Assembly: GCA_040772505.1 (NCBI GenBank)
Contig: JAXGYA010000010.1
Coordinates: 62,001 to 126,000 of the forward strand
Direction of reading: 5' to 3'
Source of the DNA: Mariniphaga sp040772505
Lineage (GTDB): Bacteria > Bacteroidota > Bacteroidia > Bacteroidales > Prolixibacteraceae
Length of the DNA stretch: 64,000 nt
Part shown: in pieces, positions 25,891 to 35,030 of the stretch
How positions within the stretch are numbered: the stretch's first letter is position 1
Layout of the letters: each line of letters opens with the position of its first letter
The notes under the pieces: generated by a model
The model's database searches: none
Told to the model about the DNA's origin: nothing
Seen by the model: only the letters and a program-made list of their open reading frames with translations
Program-made: the position numbers and the translations under genes

Positions 25891-26115
25891 AGGGCTCAAC
25901 TGTGCCTTAATTCCTAAATTGCTTAAATTGTTATTCAAATTATGCCCCTATGGGGCATGCTTTTGATATGCGCAACCGGTGGCATAAATAACCTGCCTTT
26001 TCAGAACGTCATTCAGTTTATGGTTATACACCAAGGCGTTGCCTTTGGGCTGAAATTAATTGAAATTTTTCAGGTAAATTCTTAAATTTGCACTTCGGCT
26101 TTTCATTTTAAAACT
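25891..26115. other. Gap with two compact palindromes
   Basis: No gene. ATGCCCC-TAT-GGGGCAT (25942-25958) and CCAAGGC-GTT-GCCTTTGG (26031-26048) are short GC-rich hairpins in an AT-rich background, about 75 bases apart. They may be REP-like units or the edges of another vanished element. Confidence 0.4.
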
Positions 26116-26123
26116 TAACTTTG
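26116..26123 (+). promoter_or_regulatory. -7 element of the pyrophosphatase gene
   Basis: TAACTTTG matches TAnnTTTG. The nearest upstream TTTG (26087-26090) is 25 bases away, longer than the usual 18-20. The predicted leader is about 90 bases. Confidence 0.4.
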
Positions 26124-26220
26124 TTGTTTTTGAATTTATGAGGTCACAGAACTAGGAAATAAATTTAGTTTCATATAAAACAAAAGTTTAAAAAATCTTT
26201 AACCAAATAATTTTCGTCTT

Positions 26221-28548
26221 ATGGATAACATTTTCATTTTAGTTCCCCTTGCTTCACTATTAGCCTTAGCTTTTGCCTGGTATTTCTTTAAGTCGATGAT
26301 GAAATATTCTGAAGGCACACCCCGCATGAAAGAGATTGCACAGTATGTCAGGGAAGGGGCTATGGCCTATTTGAAAAGGCAGTATAAAGTGGTGGCACTG
26401 GTATTTGCAGTATTGTTTGTTTTGCTGACCATTATGGCCTATTTTAATGTACAAAACCCGTTTGTTCCCATTGCGTTTCTCACCGGCGGTTTTTTCTCCG
26501 GTCTTTGCGGATTCCTGGGAATGAAGACAGCAACCTATGCCTCTGCACGCACTGCTTACGGTGCTTCGGAATCATTGAACAAAGGATTGCAGGTGGCTTT
26601 CCGCAGTGGTGCAGTAATGGGTCTCGTAGTAGTTGGCTTTGCCCTGCTGGATATTGCAGCCTGGTTTTATGTACTGGATAAATGGGTTTATACCCCTGAA
26701 AACATGTCTGAGGGACTTCGCTTTTTAGGGCTAACCATTGTTCATCCTCATCCTGAATATGTGGTGAATGGGGTGATTAGTGAAATCGGTTTACGTGCAA
26801 AACTGGGCGAGATTACCGTCACCATGCTCACTTTTGGTATGGGTGCTTCAACCCAGGCACTTTTCGCACGTGTTGGCGGCGGAATTTACACCAAAGCTGC
26901 TGACGTTGGCGCCGACCTGGTAGGAAAGGTAGAAGCAGGTATCCCCGAAGATGACCCGCGTAATCCTGCAACCATTGCCGATAACGTTGGCGATAACGTT
27001 GGCGATGTTGCCGGAATGGGTGCCGACCTTTATGAATCGTATGTAGGTTCTATTCTTGCCACTGCGGCTTTAGGTGCTTCTCTGCCGGCATTGGTAATGA
27101 AGAGCTCCGGGCTTACTGCCTATCAGGCGGTACTTGCACCCATGATTGTTGCAGCCATCGGAATTTTTCTCTCCATTATCGGAATTTTTATGGTGAGGAC
27201 AAAAGAGTCAGCCACCCAAAAGAATTTGCTCAATGCCCTGCTTCTGGGAACCGGCGGCAGTTCATTGCTGGTTCTACTGGCAATGGTTGGGCTAGTAGGA
27301 ATAGGCTGGGTTACCTGGGGTGTTTTCTGGTCTGTTGTTATCGGTTTGACTGCCGGAGTTATTATCGGACAGGCAACCGAATATTTTACATCCGATGAAT
27401 ACAAGCCTACAAAGGGAATTGCCAAACAGGCACAGCACGGGCCTGCAACTACCATTATTGACGGACTTGCAGTGGGAATGTACTCCACATGGATTCCCGT
27501 AGTAACCATCGTTCTTGCTATTTTAGGCGCTTTCTGGACTGCCGGCGGGGCAGAAAGTCTTGCTATGGGAGTTTACGGAATCGGCTTCGCAGCAGTTGGA
27601 ATGCTTTCCACTTTAGGAATTACACTTGCAACGGATGCTTTTGGCCCGATTGCCGACAACGCCGGCGGAAACGCTGAAATGTCTGAACTGGAACCTCATG
27701 TGCGTGAACGGACAGACGCCCTTGACATGCTTGGCAACACCACTGCCGCAACAGGGAAAGGGTTTGCCATTGGTTCGGCAGCACTAACAGCCATGGCACT
27801 GATTTCGGCATACATGGAAGAGATCAGATTGTGGTTTGACCGCATTGCCAAAGCCGGTGAAGGATTTGTTACTAAGGGGAGCTATATTTTTTACAATGAT
27901 GTTGCTCCTGCAGTTCAGGATGGAATACAAGCCGTTCAAATTTCGACAGCATCCGTTGAGGATTTTTCGGCAGCATATAACATTTCACTGTTTAACCCGC
28001 TGTTTTTAGGCGGAATTTTCCTTGGCGCCATGATGGCTTTTCTGTTCAGCGCTATGACCATGAAGGCTGTTGGCCGCGCTGCCGGAGCTATGGTTGACGA
28101 AGTGCGCCGTCAGTTTCGCGATATTAAAGGCATTCTGGAAGGCAAGGCAAAGCCCGACTACGCATTGTGTGTGGAAATTTCCACGAGAGGAGCACAGCGC
28201 GAAATGCTGTTGCCATCGTTTGTAGCTATTGCAGTTCCGGTAATAGTTGGGGTAGCCATGGGTGTTGCGGGTGTAGTCGGATTGTTAGCCGGTGGGCTGA
28301 CTACCGGATTTACCCTTGCCGTTTTTATGAATAACGCAGGAGGAGCCTGGGATAATGCCAAAAAATTCATTGAAAAAGGAAACTACGGCGGTAAAGGCAG
28401 TGAAGCACATAAAGCCGGTGTTGTTGGCGACACAGTGGGCGATCCGTTTAAGGACACATCCGGACCTTCACTCAATATCCTGATCAAGCTGATGACAATG
28501 GTTTCGGTTGTTATGGCCGGACTAACTGTCACAATAAGCCTCTTATAG
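26221..28548 (+). CDS. hppA: K+-dependent membrane pyrophosphatase
   Basis: An integral membrane enzyme that couples pyrophosphate hydrolysis to H+ and/or Na+ export. The 775 residues form about 16 membrane helices. Substrate motifs DVGADLVGKVE and EDDPRNPATIADNVGDNVGD are intact, and a second acidic cluster DNAGGNAEMSELEP follows later. GNTTAATGKGFAIGSAAL has Ala where K+-independent enzymes have Lys, so it should need K+. Whether it pumps Na+, H+ or both cannot be decided here. It probably recovers energy from biosynthetic pyrophosphate. It stands alone. Confidence 0.95.
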   Translation: MDNIFILVPLASLLALAFAWYFFKSMMKYSEGTPRMKEIAQYVREGAMAYLKRQYKVVALVFAVLFVLLTIMAYFNVQNPFVPIAFLTGGFFSGLCGFLGMKTATYASARTAYGASESLNKGLQVAFRSGAVMGLVVVGFALLDIAAWFYVLDKWVYTPENMSEGLRFLGLTIVHPHPEYVVNGVISEIGLRAKLGEITVTMLTFGMGASTQALFARVGGGIYTKAADVGADLVGKVEAGIPEDDPRNPATIADNVGDNVGDVAGMGADLYESYVGSILATAALGASLPALVMKSSGLTAYQAVLAPMIVAAIGIFLSIIGIFMVRTKESATQKNLLNALLLGTGGSSLLVLLAMVGLVGIGWVTWGVFWSVVIGLTAGVIIGQATEYFTSDEYKPTKGIAKQAQHGPATTIIDGLAVGMYSTWIPVVTIVLAILGAFWTAGGAESLAMGVYGIGFAAVGMLSTLGITLATDAFGPIADNAGGNAEMSELEPHVRERTDALDMLGNTTAATGKGFAIGSAALTAMALISAYMEEIRLWFDRIAKAGEGFVTKGSYIFYNDVAPAVQDGIQAVQISTASVEDFSAAYNISLFNPLFLGGIFLGAMMAFLFSAMTMKAVGRAAGAMVDEVRRQFRDIKGILEGKAKPDYALCVEISTRGAQREMLLPSFVAIAVPVIVGVAMGVAGVVGLLAGGLTTGFTLAVFMNNAGGAWDNAKKFIEKGNYGGKGSEAHKAGVVGDTVGDPFKDTSGPSLNILIKLMTMVSVVMAGLTVTISLL

Positions 28549-28612
28549 TTTTGAACAAAATATTTGTATATTTAGCTGTTTAAAAATCGAAATAAATTAA
28601 AAATTAAATATC

Positions 28613-29626
28613 ATGGCGAATCTTTCAACTACCTACATGGGTTTAAAATTAAAAAGTCCTCTTATTCTTGGCTCCTGCAATCTCACGATGAAAGCGGGAG
28701 TTCCCCAGCAACTAGAGGAGGCGGGAATTGGCGCTATCGTTTACAAATCACTTTTTGAAGAACAGATACAACTTGAAAGTCTTCAGCTATCTGAAGATTT
28801 GTCCGAATATGAATACCGCAGTGCAGAGATGCAGCGTTTATTTCCAGAAATTGAGCATGCCGGACCAAAGGAACATCTGTTTAATGTTGAAAAACTAAAA
28901 AAAAGTGTTAATGTACCAGTGATTGCCAGCTTAAATGCAATCTATGAACCCACATGGGTTGAATATGCACGAGAGCTGGAAAAAACAGGCGTTGATGCTC
29001 TGGAGCTTAATCTGTTTACTGTTCCCGGATATTTCGAAAAAGATGGCGCTACAATCGAGGCGAGTCAGGTACATATTGTTGAATCGGTGAAAAAAGCTGT
29101 AAATATTCCTGTGAGCGTTAAAATGAGCCTGTTTTATACCAATCCGCTCAACTTCATAAAAAAGATTGATGAAGCAGGAGCAGACGGATTTGTGCTGTTC
29201 AACAGATTTTTTAATCCCGACGTAAACATTGACGACAAGGAATTTAATTACCCATGGACTTTCAGTAACCCAAAAGATCATCTCATTGCATTACGGTTCA
29301 CAGGATTACTTGCAGGAAATGTAAACGGAAGTATTTGTGCCGGACGCGGAGTTTACACTGCCAAAGATGTTATAAAACTGATTCTTGCCGGCGCAGATGC
29401 CGTTCAGGTTGTGAGCACGGTATATAAGAACAAGCCAGCCGTAATTTCTGAAATTCTGATGGACCTGAGCAACTGGATGGACGAAAATGAGTTCAATTCT
29501 TTTGATGATTTCAGAGGAAAACTTGCACGGCACAATCTTAAAGATCCCTTTGTGTATCAGCGCGGAATGTATGTGGACATTCTGATGAATGCAGAGGAGA
29601 TTTTCAAAAAATATCCGACGATATAG
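28613..29626 (+). CDS. Dihydroorotate dehydrogenase-like flavoprotein
   Basis: A 337-residue TIM-barrel protein of the DHOD/PreA superfamily (MGLKLKSPLILGSCNLT near the N-terminus, VIASLNAIYEPTWVEYA, VSVKMSLFYTNP, CAGRGVYTAKDVIKLILAGA as the FMN phosphate-binding end). The family is found beside true PyrD in many anaerobes and its substrate is not established. A pyrimidine role is possible but not shown. It stands alone, with a terminator directly after it. Confidence 0.82.
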   Translation: MANLSTTYMGLKLKSPLILGSCNLTMKAGVPQQLEEAGIGAIVYKSLFEEQIQLESLQLSEDLSEYEYRSAEMQRLFPEIEHAGPKEHLFNVEKLKKSVNVPVIASLNAIYEPTWVEYARELEKTGVDALELNLFTVPGYFEKDGATIEASQVHIVESVKKAVNIPVSVKMSLFYTNPLNFIKKIDEAGADGFVLFNRFFNPDVNIDDKEFNYPWTFSNPKDHLIALRFTGLLAGNVNGSICAGRGVYTAKDVIKLILAGADAVQVVSTVYKNKPAVISEILMDLSNWMDENEFNSFDDFRGKLARHNLKDPFVYQRGMYVDILMNAEEIFKKYPTI

Positions 29627-29640
29627 AAAAACACCCGCAG

Positions 29641-29671
29641 AAAAGCAGGAGCATTGCACTCCTGCTTTTTT
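29641..29671 (+). terminator. Rho-independent terminator
   Basis: AAAAGCAGGAG (29641-29651) pairs perfectly with CTCCTGCTTTT (29659-29669) around a seven-base loop and is followed by more T. It separates the DHOD-like gene from the multiheme lipoprotein gene. Confidence 0.88.
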
Positions 29672-29701
29672 GTGGGATACTCCCCCTTTTTTAAAAAAAT
29701 C

Positions 29702-32080
29702 ATGTGTACCAAAATCAGCTACCGGATAATTCTCCTTTTATTGGTTTTTGCCACTCTTTCATGCACTCAGCGAAGCAGCCGGCAGGCTGAAGACGATGGT
29801 TTTTCGGGCTCCCAAAGCTGTATCCAGTGCCACGAACGCTTTTATGAGTTGTGGGCGCCATCGTTTCACGGGAGGGCTATGCAACCGGTAGATACCGGTT
29901 TTGTCAGGGAATACGGTCTGCCGGAAAGCAGCCCGATGGAAGTTGAAGGGAAACTTTATGAAATTGTTTATGAGGATTCGCTGATGGTGATGCTTGAAAA
30001 AGAGGGGAATCTGCTGCTGAAAAAATATCCGGTAGCGTGGACGCTTGGCGGGCCAAATGTTTACACATTCCTCACCCAGCTGGAAAAAGGGAGGTTGCAA
30101 ACTATCCCGCTGGCTTACGACATGAACCGTCAGGCATGGTTTAACTATCCGGAGTCGGCAGTGCGCCACTTTGTGGATCAGGACGCATCAGACCAGGCGC
30201 TTCCATGGAAAGACCGGATGTACACATTCAATACCGGATGCTACAACTGTCATGTCAGTCAGGTGAGTTCCAACTTTGATCTGGCAACCGACACTTACCA
30301 CACAACGTGGAGGGAGCCGGGCATCAATTGTGAAAGCTGTCATGGCCCAAGTGCCGAACACATACGCGTTTGCATGGAAGCGGGGGAAGGAAATGTGCCT
30401 GACGATTTAAAGCTTATCGTCACCAGCACATTCACACAAGAACAGCACAACTCATCCTGTGGCACCTGCCACGCCAAAGGGAGCCCAATTACGAAAAGCT
30501 ATGTCCCCGGCGAATCCTATTACGATCATTTCAATCTGGCAACACTGGAAGACCCTGACTTTTATCCGGATGGCCGCGACTTAGGCGAAAATTACACCTA
30601 CACCGGGTGGAAGATGAACCCCTGCGTTGAAGAAAGTGATTTGCACTGCGTCACCTGCCACACTTCCAGTGGCAGAAACCGGTTTAAGGACGAGCCAAAT
30701 CAGGCGTGTATCTCCTGCCACAGCGACAGAAAAGAGACTCTGGCAGAGCACACCATGCACCAACCCGGGAGCATCGGTTCGGTTTGCATTAATTGTCATG
30801 CGCCAAGCCGTGAGTTTGTCGGTCATTTTATTCGCAGCGACCACTCTTTCAGACCTCCGATGCCTGAAGCAACTCTCCGGTTTGGGTCTCCCAATGCCTG
30901 CAACCAGTGCCACAGCGACAAATCGGCTGAATGGGCAAACAACATTGTTAAAAAACGTCCCAGGGGCAATTATCAGGAGGAGACGCTTTACTGGGCACAG
31001 CTCATAAAAGAGGCGCGGGAGAATCAATGGGGCAGATTGGATGAAATGCTGGAGATAGTCAGCCAAAACAGATACAACCAAGTGGTGGTTGCATCATTTA
31101 TACGTTTGCTTGCCAACTGTCCCGAACCCACAAAGCAGGAGGCAATCATAACGGCATTAAACAACAATCCCTCTCCATTGGTCAGGGCTGCGGCAGCAGC
31201 CTCCATGGACCTGGACCTTTCTGAAAAAACAAAAAAAGCACTCTTAGTCGCAGCCACGGATAAGTTTCGCCTTGTGCGGGTTTCAGCAGCTGCATCATTA
31301 GCCGGTTTTGAAGAGAGCCGCTTTGCGGCAGCAGAAAAACAAACCGTTGCCCGCGTTACCGATGAATATATGGAAGCGATGGTTGCCCGCCCGGATGACT
31401 GGAGTTCATACTATAATCTGGGCATATACCACCAGAATCGAGGCAGCGCCGGCAAAGCGCTGGATGCCTACGAAACGGCAATCCGCCTCTATCCCGAGTC
31501 ACTGATGCCTTTCATTAACAGCAGCGTACTTTATTCATATATCGGCAACCAGGCAAAAGCTGAGGAAAATCTGAGAAGGGCATTGGAAATTGATCCCGGA
31601 AATGAGGCTGCCAATCTGAATCTTGGGCTTCTGTTAGCCGAACAGGGAAAAACGGACGAGGCAGAAAAAGCATTGCGCACAGTTTTGGATGTTAATCCAA
31701 AACAGGCAGTGGCAGCCTACAATCTGAGTGTTATTGTTTCACAGCAAAATCTGGATGAAGCTGTTAGTTTTGCCGGAATTGCTGCCGAAAACCGCCCGGG
31801 AGAACCGCGCTATGCCTACACACTTGCCTATTATCAGATGGAAAATAATCAAAAACAAGCGGCTGAAAAAACCCTGAAAAAACTGATTGCCGAAAATCCG
31901 CTGTATCTGAACGCCGTCAGTTTTTTGGCTGATATTTACATGCGTGACGGCAGAACCGGAGAGTTAGAGAAATTGTATGAACAGACGCTGAAGACAGAGG
32001 GAATTTCTTCACAGGACAAAGAAGCAATCCGGCAGGCGTTAAATACAATCACAAACAACAAAGCCGGAAAGTCCAATTAG
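29702..32080 (+). CDS. Eight-heme c-type cytochrome lipoprotein with HEAT and TPR repeats
   Basis: A 792-residue exported lipoprotein: hydrophobic signal then LSC with Cys21 as the lipidation site. The N-terminal ~430 residues carry eight CXXCH heme-binding motifs (CIQCH, CYNCH, CESCH, CGTCH, CVTCH, CISCH, CINCH, CNQCH). Next come HEAT-like helices (about 470-560), then TPR repeats (about 570-780). The cytochrome part resembles the c554/NrfA-type multiheme group. It probably carries electrons at the cell envelope, with the TPR part binding a partner. The Met at 29702 is preferred; the frame is open to 29654, which lies inside the terminator. Confidence 0.85.
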   Translation: MCTKISYRIILLLLVFATLSCTQRSSRQAEDDGFSGSQSCIQCHERFYELWAPSFHGRAMQPVDTGFVREYGLPESSPMEVEGKLYEIVYEDSLMVMLEKEGNLLLKKYPVAWTLGGPNVYTFLTQLEKGRLQTIPLAYDMNRQAWFNYPESAVRHFVDQDASDQALPWKDRMYTFNTGCYNCHVSQVSSNFDLATDTYHTTWREPGINCESCHGPSAEHIRVCMEAGEGNVPDDLKLIVTSTFTQEQHNSSCGTCHAKGSPITKSYVPGESYYDHFNLATLEDPDFYPDGRDLGENYTYTGWKMNPCVEESDLHCVTCHTSSGRNRFKDEPNQACISCHSDRKETLAEHTMHQPGSIGSVCINCHAPSREFVGHFIRSDHSFRPPMPEATLRFGSPNACNQCHSDKSAEWANNIVKKRPRGNYQEETLYWAQLIKEARENQWGRLDEMLEIVSQNRYNQVVVASFIRLLANCPEPTKQEAIITALNNNPSPLVRAAAAASMDLDLSEKTKKALLVAATDKFRLVRVSAAASLAGFEESRFAAAEKQTVARVTDEYMEAMVARPDDWSSYYNLGIYHQNRGSAGKALDAYETAIRLYPESLMPFINSSVLYSYIGNQAKAEENLRRALEIDPGNEAANLNLGLLLAEQGKTDEAEKALRTVLDVNPKQAVAAYNLSVIVSQQNLDEAVSFAGIAAENRPGEPRYAYTLAYYQMENNQKQAAEKTLKKLIAENPLYLNAVSFLADIYMRDGRTGELEKLYEQTLKTEGISSQDKEAIRQALNTITNNKAGKSN

Positions 32081-32172
32081 AAACTACCTGCCAAAGGTGA
32101 GGCACACATAAACTTAATCCTGAAAATCTGCCTGTTCAGACTCCCTAAAATAAGAATACAGGAAAAAAGTTT

Positions 32173-32180
32173 TAAATTTG
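32173..32180 (+). promoter_or_regulatory. -7 element of mltG
   Basis: TAAATTTG matches TAnnTTTG and ends nine bases before the ATG, implying a leader of only a few bases. Confidence 0.45.
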
Positions 32181-32189
32181 AAATAAAAA

Positions 32190-33251
32190 ATGACTATCGA
32201 AAATAAAAGCAAGCTTATGCTGTTTCCCAAAGTCGGGAAATTTATCATAATCTTTTTTGCCTTTGCCCTGATTGTTGCAGGATTGAGGGCATACCAGCTT
32301 TATAGCTATATTTTCATGGAAAATGTGAAGAGTGAAAAAGCATTTATCATTCGTGAAGGCACAAATTTCGACCAAATCATCAACCTGCTTGAAGAGAACG
32401 ATATTGTTTTAAATTACAAAGCATTCAAATGGGTTTCCAAAAAGAAAAACTATGCAAACCTGATTAAACCGGGCCGCTATCTCTTCAAAAAGGGGATGAA
32501 TACCAACCAGATGGTTAACATGCTTCGGGCAGGTGAACAGGCACCGCTGAATGTAACCTTCAACAACATTCGTTTCAAAGAAGAGCTGGCTGAAAAAATC
32601 AGTCATTATATCCAGGCTGATTCGCTGTCTCTCCTGATGCTTTTTGATGATTATGCAAAGATAGAGAGCTATGGGTTCACTCCGGAAACATATAAAGCCA
32701 TGTTCATTCCCAACACTTACCGGTTTTACTGGACAACAACTGCCAACCAGTTTGCCGACCGGATGAAACAGGAATATGACCGTTTTTGGAATAGTGTTCG
32801 AAAAGAAAAAGCTGAGAAATTAGGTCTCACACCTGTTCAGGTGGCGACATTGGCATCCATTGTACAGGAAGAAACAGCCAAGACAGATGAGATGGAGCGT
32901 ATTGCCGGAGTTTACATAAACAGGCTGAGGCGTGGAATGCTTCTGCAGGCTGATCCTACGGTAAAGTATGCCGCCGGTGACTTTACACTTCGCCGGGTTT
33001 TGAATGTGCATCTGGAGATTGATTCGCCTTACAATACTTATAAATATGCAGGGCTTCCCCCTGCACCCATTAACTTTCCGGAAGTTACGGCTATTGATGC
33101 TGTTCTAAACTTTGAAAAGCACGATTTCCTATACATGGTTGCCCGCGAAGACTTTTCCGGCTACCACAATTTCTCACGAACTCTGGCTGAACACAACCGC
33201 AACGCAGCAAAATACCATCAGGCACTCAACAACATAAAAATCTGGAAATAA
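32190..33251 (+). CDS. mltG: Endolytic murein transglycosylase
   Basis: Cuts nascent glycan strands at the inner membrane and is thought to end peptidoglycan chain growth. A single N-terminal membrane helix (about residues 15-35) precedes a LysM-like region and the YceG catalytic domain. ASIVQEETAKTDEMERIAGV contains the catalytic Glu, and YINRLRRGMLLQADPTVKYA is the second family signature. The length of 353 residues is normal. It ends 4 bases before the terminator of the ribosomal cluster. Confidence 0.93.
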   Translation: MTIENKSKLMLFPKVGKFIIIFFAFALIVAGLRAYQLYSYIFMENVKSEKAFIIREGTNFDQIINLLEENDIVLNYKAFKWVSKKKNYANLIKPGRYLFKKGMNTNQMVNMLRAGEQAPLNVTFNNIRFKEELAEKISHYIQADSLSLLMLFDDYAKIESYGFTPETYKAMFIPNTYRFYWTTTANQFADRMKQEYDRFWNSVRKEKAEKLGLTPVQVATLASIVQEETAKTDEMERIAGVYINRLRRGMLLQADPTVKYAAGDFTLRRVLNVHLEIDSPYNTYKYAGLPPAPINFPEVTAIDAVLNFEKHDFLYMVAREDFSGYHNFSRTLAEHNRNAAKYHQALNNIKIWK

Positions 33252-33277
33252 AAAAACCGGACTGAATCAGTCCGGTT
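33252..33277 (-). terminator. Terminator of the ribosomal cluster
   Basis: AACCGGACTGA and TCAGTCCGGTT (33255-33277) are perfectly complementary around one central base. On the minus strand the stem is followed by a run of T (A run at 33250-33256). It ends the rpsL-rplQ transcript and may also serve mltG. Confidence 0.9.
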
Positions 33278-33302
33278 CCCATATATCTTAACCCTGTTTT
33301 GG

Positions 33303-34013
33303 TTATTCTTCTTTCGTGTCTTCCTCTTCAGGTTTGGCTTCAGCCTTGGTTTCCTCTTCAGGTTTGGCTTCAGCCTTTGTTTCCTCTTCAGCTTCGGCAG
33401 ACGTAGCTTCAACTTCAGCATCAGTAGCCTCGGCAACCTGAGCTTCGATTACCTCTTCAGTAACAACCTCACTCTGAACCTCCTCCACCTTTGATTCTTC
33501 AACTTTCACATCAGCTGCATGCTCACTCTTTTCAGCTTTAGGCTTCTCTTTTTTCCCTGCTGCCGCCACCGGTGATTCTGCTTTCTTAGCCCCTCCGCGG
33601 CGTGAACGGCGACGTTTGGGCTTGGCAGCCTCTTCAACTGAGGCAAGCATGGTTTCATTATAATCAACCAGCTCAATGATACACATTTCTGCGTTATCCC
33701 CCAGGCGGGTACCGGTTCTCAAAATTCGGGTATATCCGCCGGGTCTGTCTGCAACCTTTACTGCCACATCGCGGAAAAGTTCCGATACGGCATCTTTATT
33801 CTGTAAATGGCTGAACACAACACGCCGGGAATGGGTAGTATCGTCTTTTGCCTTGGTAATGAGAGGCTCTACGTACATGCGCAGTGCTTTTGCTTTGGGC
33901 ACGGTAGTGGTAATCCGCTTCGATTCAATCAGCGAACTGGCCATATTTGCCAGCATCGCCTTGCGGTGTGAGCTTGTACGTGTTAAATGATTGAATTTCT
34001 TGTTATGTCTCAT
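33303..34013 (-). CDS. rplQ: Ribosomal protein L17 with long acidic tail
   Basis: Large-subunit protein bL17 (about residues 1-125), from MRHNKKFNHLTRTSSHRKAM to the block FRDVAVKVADRPGGY. A basic patch (KPKRRRSRRGGAKK) and then a Glu/Ala/Val/Lys-rich tail add about 110 residues to the usual ~127. The tail contains two perfect copies of EETKAEAKPE, encoded by a 30-base tandem repeat near 33325-33385. It is the last gene of the cluster. Confidence 0.95.
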   Translation of the reverse strand: MRHNKKFNHLTRTSSHRKAMLANMASSLIESKRITTTVPKAKALRMYVEPLITKAKDDTTHSRRVVFSHLQNKDAVSELFRDVAVKVADRPGGYTRILRTGTRLGDNAEMCIIELVDYNETMLASVEEAAKPKRRRSRRGGAKKAESPVAAAGKKEKPKAEKSEHAADVKVEESKVEEVQSEVVTEEVIEAQVAEATDAEVEATSAEAEEETKAEAKPEEETKAEAKPEEEDTKEE

Positions 34014-34019
34014 TGTTTC

Positions 34020-35012
34020 TTACTCCTTGTCAAGTTTATACTTACTTATATCCATTGCAAAGGTTAACCCCATGCTTCCAAGAAGTTCTTCCAGTTCAGC
34101 AAGCGATTTTTTACCGAAGTTTCTGAATTTAAGTAAGTCTGTTCGGTTATATGTTACCAGATCACCCAGTGAATCCACTTCTGCTGCTTTTAGGCAATTG
34201 AGTGCCCTGACTGAAAGGTCGAGGTCAACCAATTTGGTTTTCAGCAACTGGCGCATATAAAGCACCTCTTCGTCAAACTCCTCGTGTGCAAATTTTTCGT
34301 CAGAATCAATGGTGATTTTCTCATCGGAAAACAGCATCAGATGGAATATTAGAATTTTTGCTGCCTCTTTCAGTGCATCTTTGGGTTGAATTGAACCGTC
34401 AGTTGTGATTTCAATAATCAGCTTTTCATAGTCGGTTTTCTGCTCAACCCTGAAATTCTCAACAGAGTATTTCACATTTTTGATTGGTGTATAAATCGAA
34501 TCCACTGGGATTACACCGAATTCGGCATCATCCTGTTTATTTTCAACTGCCGGAACATAGCCACGTCCTTTTTCAATGGTTAGTTCCATCTGCAGTTTCA
34601 CGTCAGGTTCCATCCGGCATATCACGAGATCGGGATTCAGCACTTTAAATCCGGTCATAAACTTATTGAGTTCGCCTGCTTTAAAAACATCTTTCCCCGA
34701 AACCGTTACTGTAACTTTCTCGGAATCGAAATCCTCAATCTCATTAACGAAACGGATTTGTTTAATATTTAAAATAATGTCCGTTACATCTTCGATAACG
34801 CCTTTTATGGTTGAGAACTCATGATCAACGCCTTCGATTTTCACATTTGTAATTGCGTAGCCTTCCAGCGACGACAACAAAATTCTTCGAAGGGCATTAC
34901 CTATAGTAATCCCATAACCTGGCTCCAACGGGCGAAATTCAAATTTCCCGACCTTATCATCGGATTCAATCATTATCACCTTGTCGGGCTTCTGGAATGC
35001 TAATATTGCCAT
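34020..35012 (-). CDS. rpoA: RNA polymerase subunit alpha
   Basis: Scaffold for polymerase assembly; its C-terminal domain contacts promoters and activators. The 330 residues contain the dimerisation N-terminal domain (FEFRPLEPGYGITIGNALRR) and the helical C-terminal domain (LSVRALNCLKAAEV and RNFGKKSLAELEELL). Between rpsD and rplQ as in most bacteria, 6 bases before rplQ. Confidence 0.98.
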   Translation of the reverse strand: MAILAFQKPDKVIMIESDDKVGKFEFRPLEPGYGITIGNALRRILLSSLEGYAITNVKIEGVDHEFSTIKGVIEDVTDIILNIKQIRFVNEIEDFDSEKVTVTVSGKDVFKAGELNKFMTGFKVLNPDLVICRMEPDVKLQMELTIEKGRGYVPAVENKQDDAEFGVIPVDSIYTPIKNVKYSVENFRVEQKTDYEKLIIEITTDGSIQPKDALKEAAKILIFHLMLFSDEKITIDSDEKFAHEEFDEEVLYMRQLLKTKLVDLDLSVRALNCLKAAEVDSLGDLVTYNRTDLLKFRNFGKKSLAELEELLGSMGLTFAMDISKYKLDKE

Positions 35013-35030
35013 AATAACCTTAGTAAAATT

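Noticed and set aside
25713..25910. Plus-strand ORF across the intron leader
   Set aside because: It is antisense to conserved group II intron RNA sequence and runs through the terminator hairpin.
29654..29701. Upstream start for the multiheme lipoprotein
   Set aside because: The extra 16 codons lie within the terminator of the preceding gene and would bury the signal peptide.
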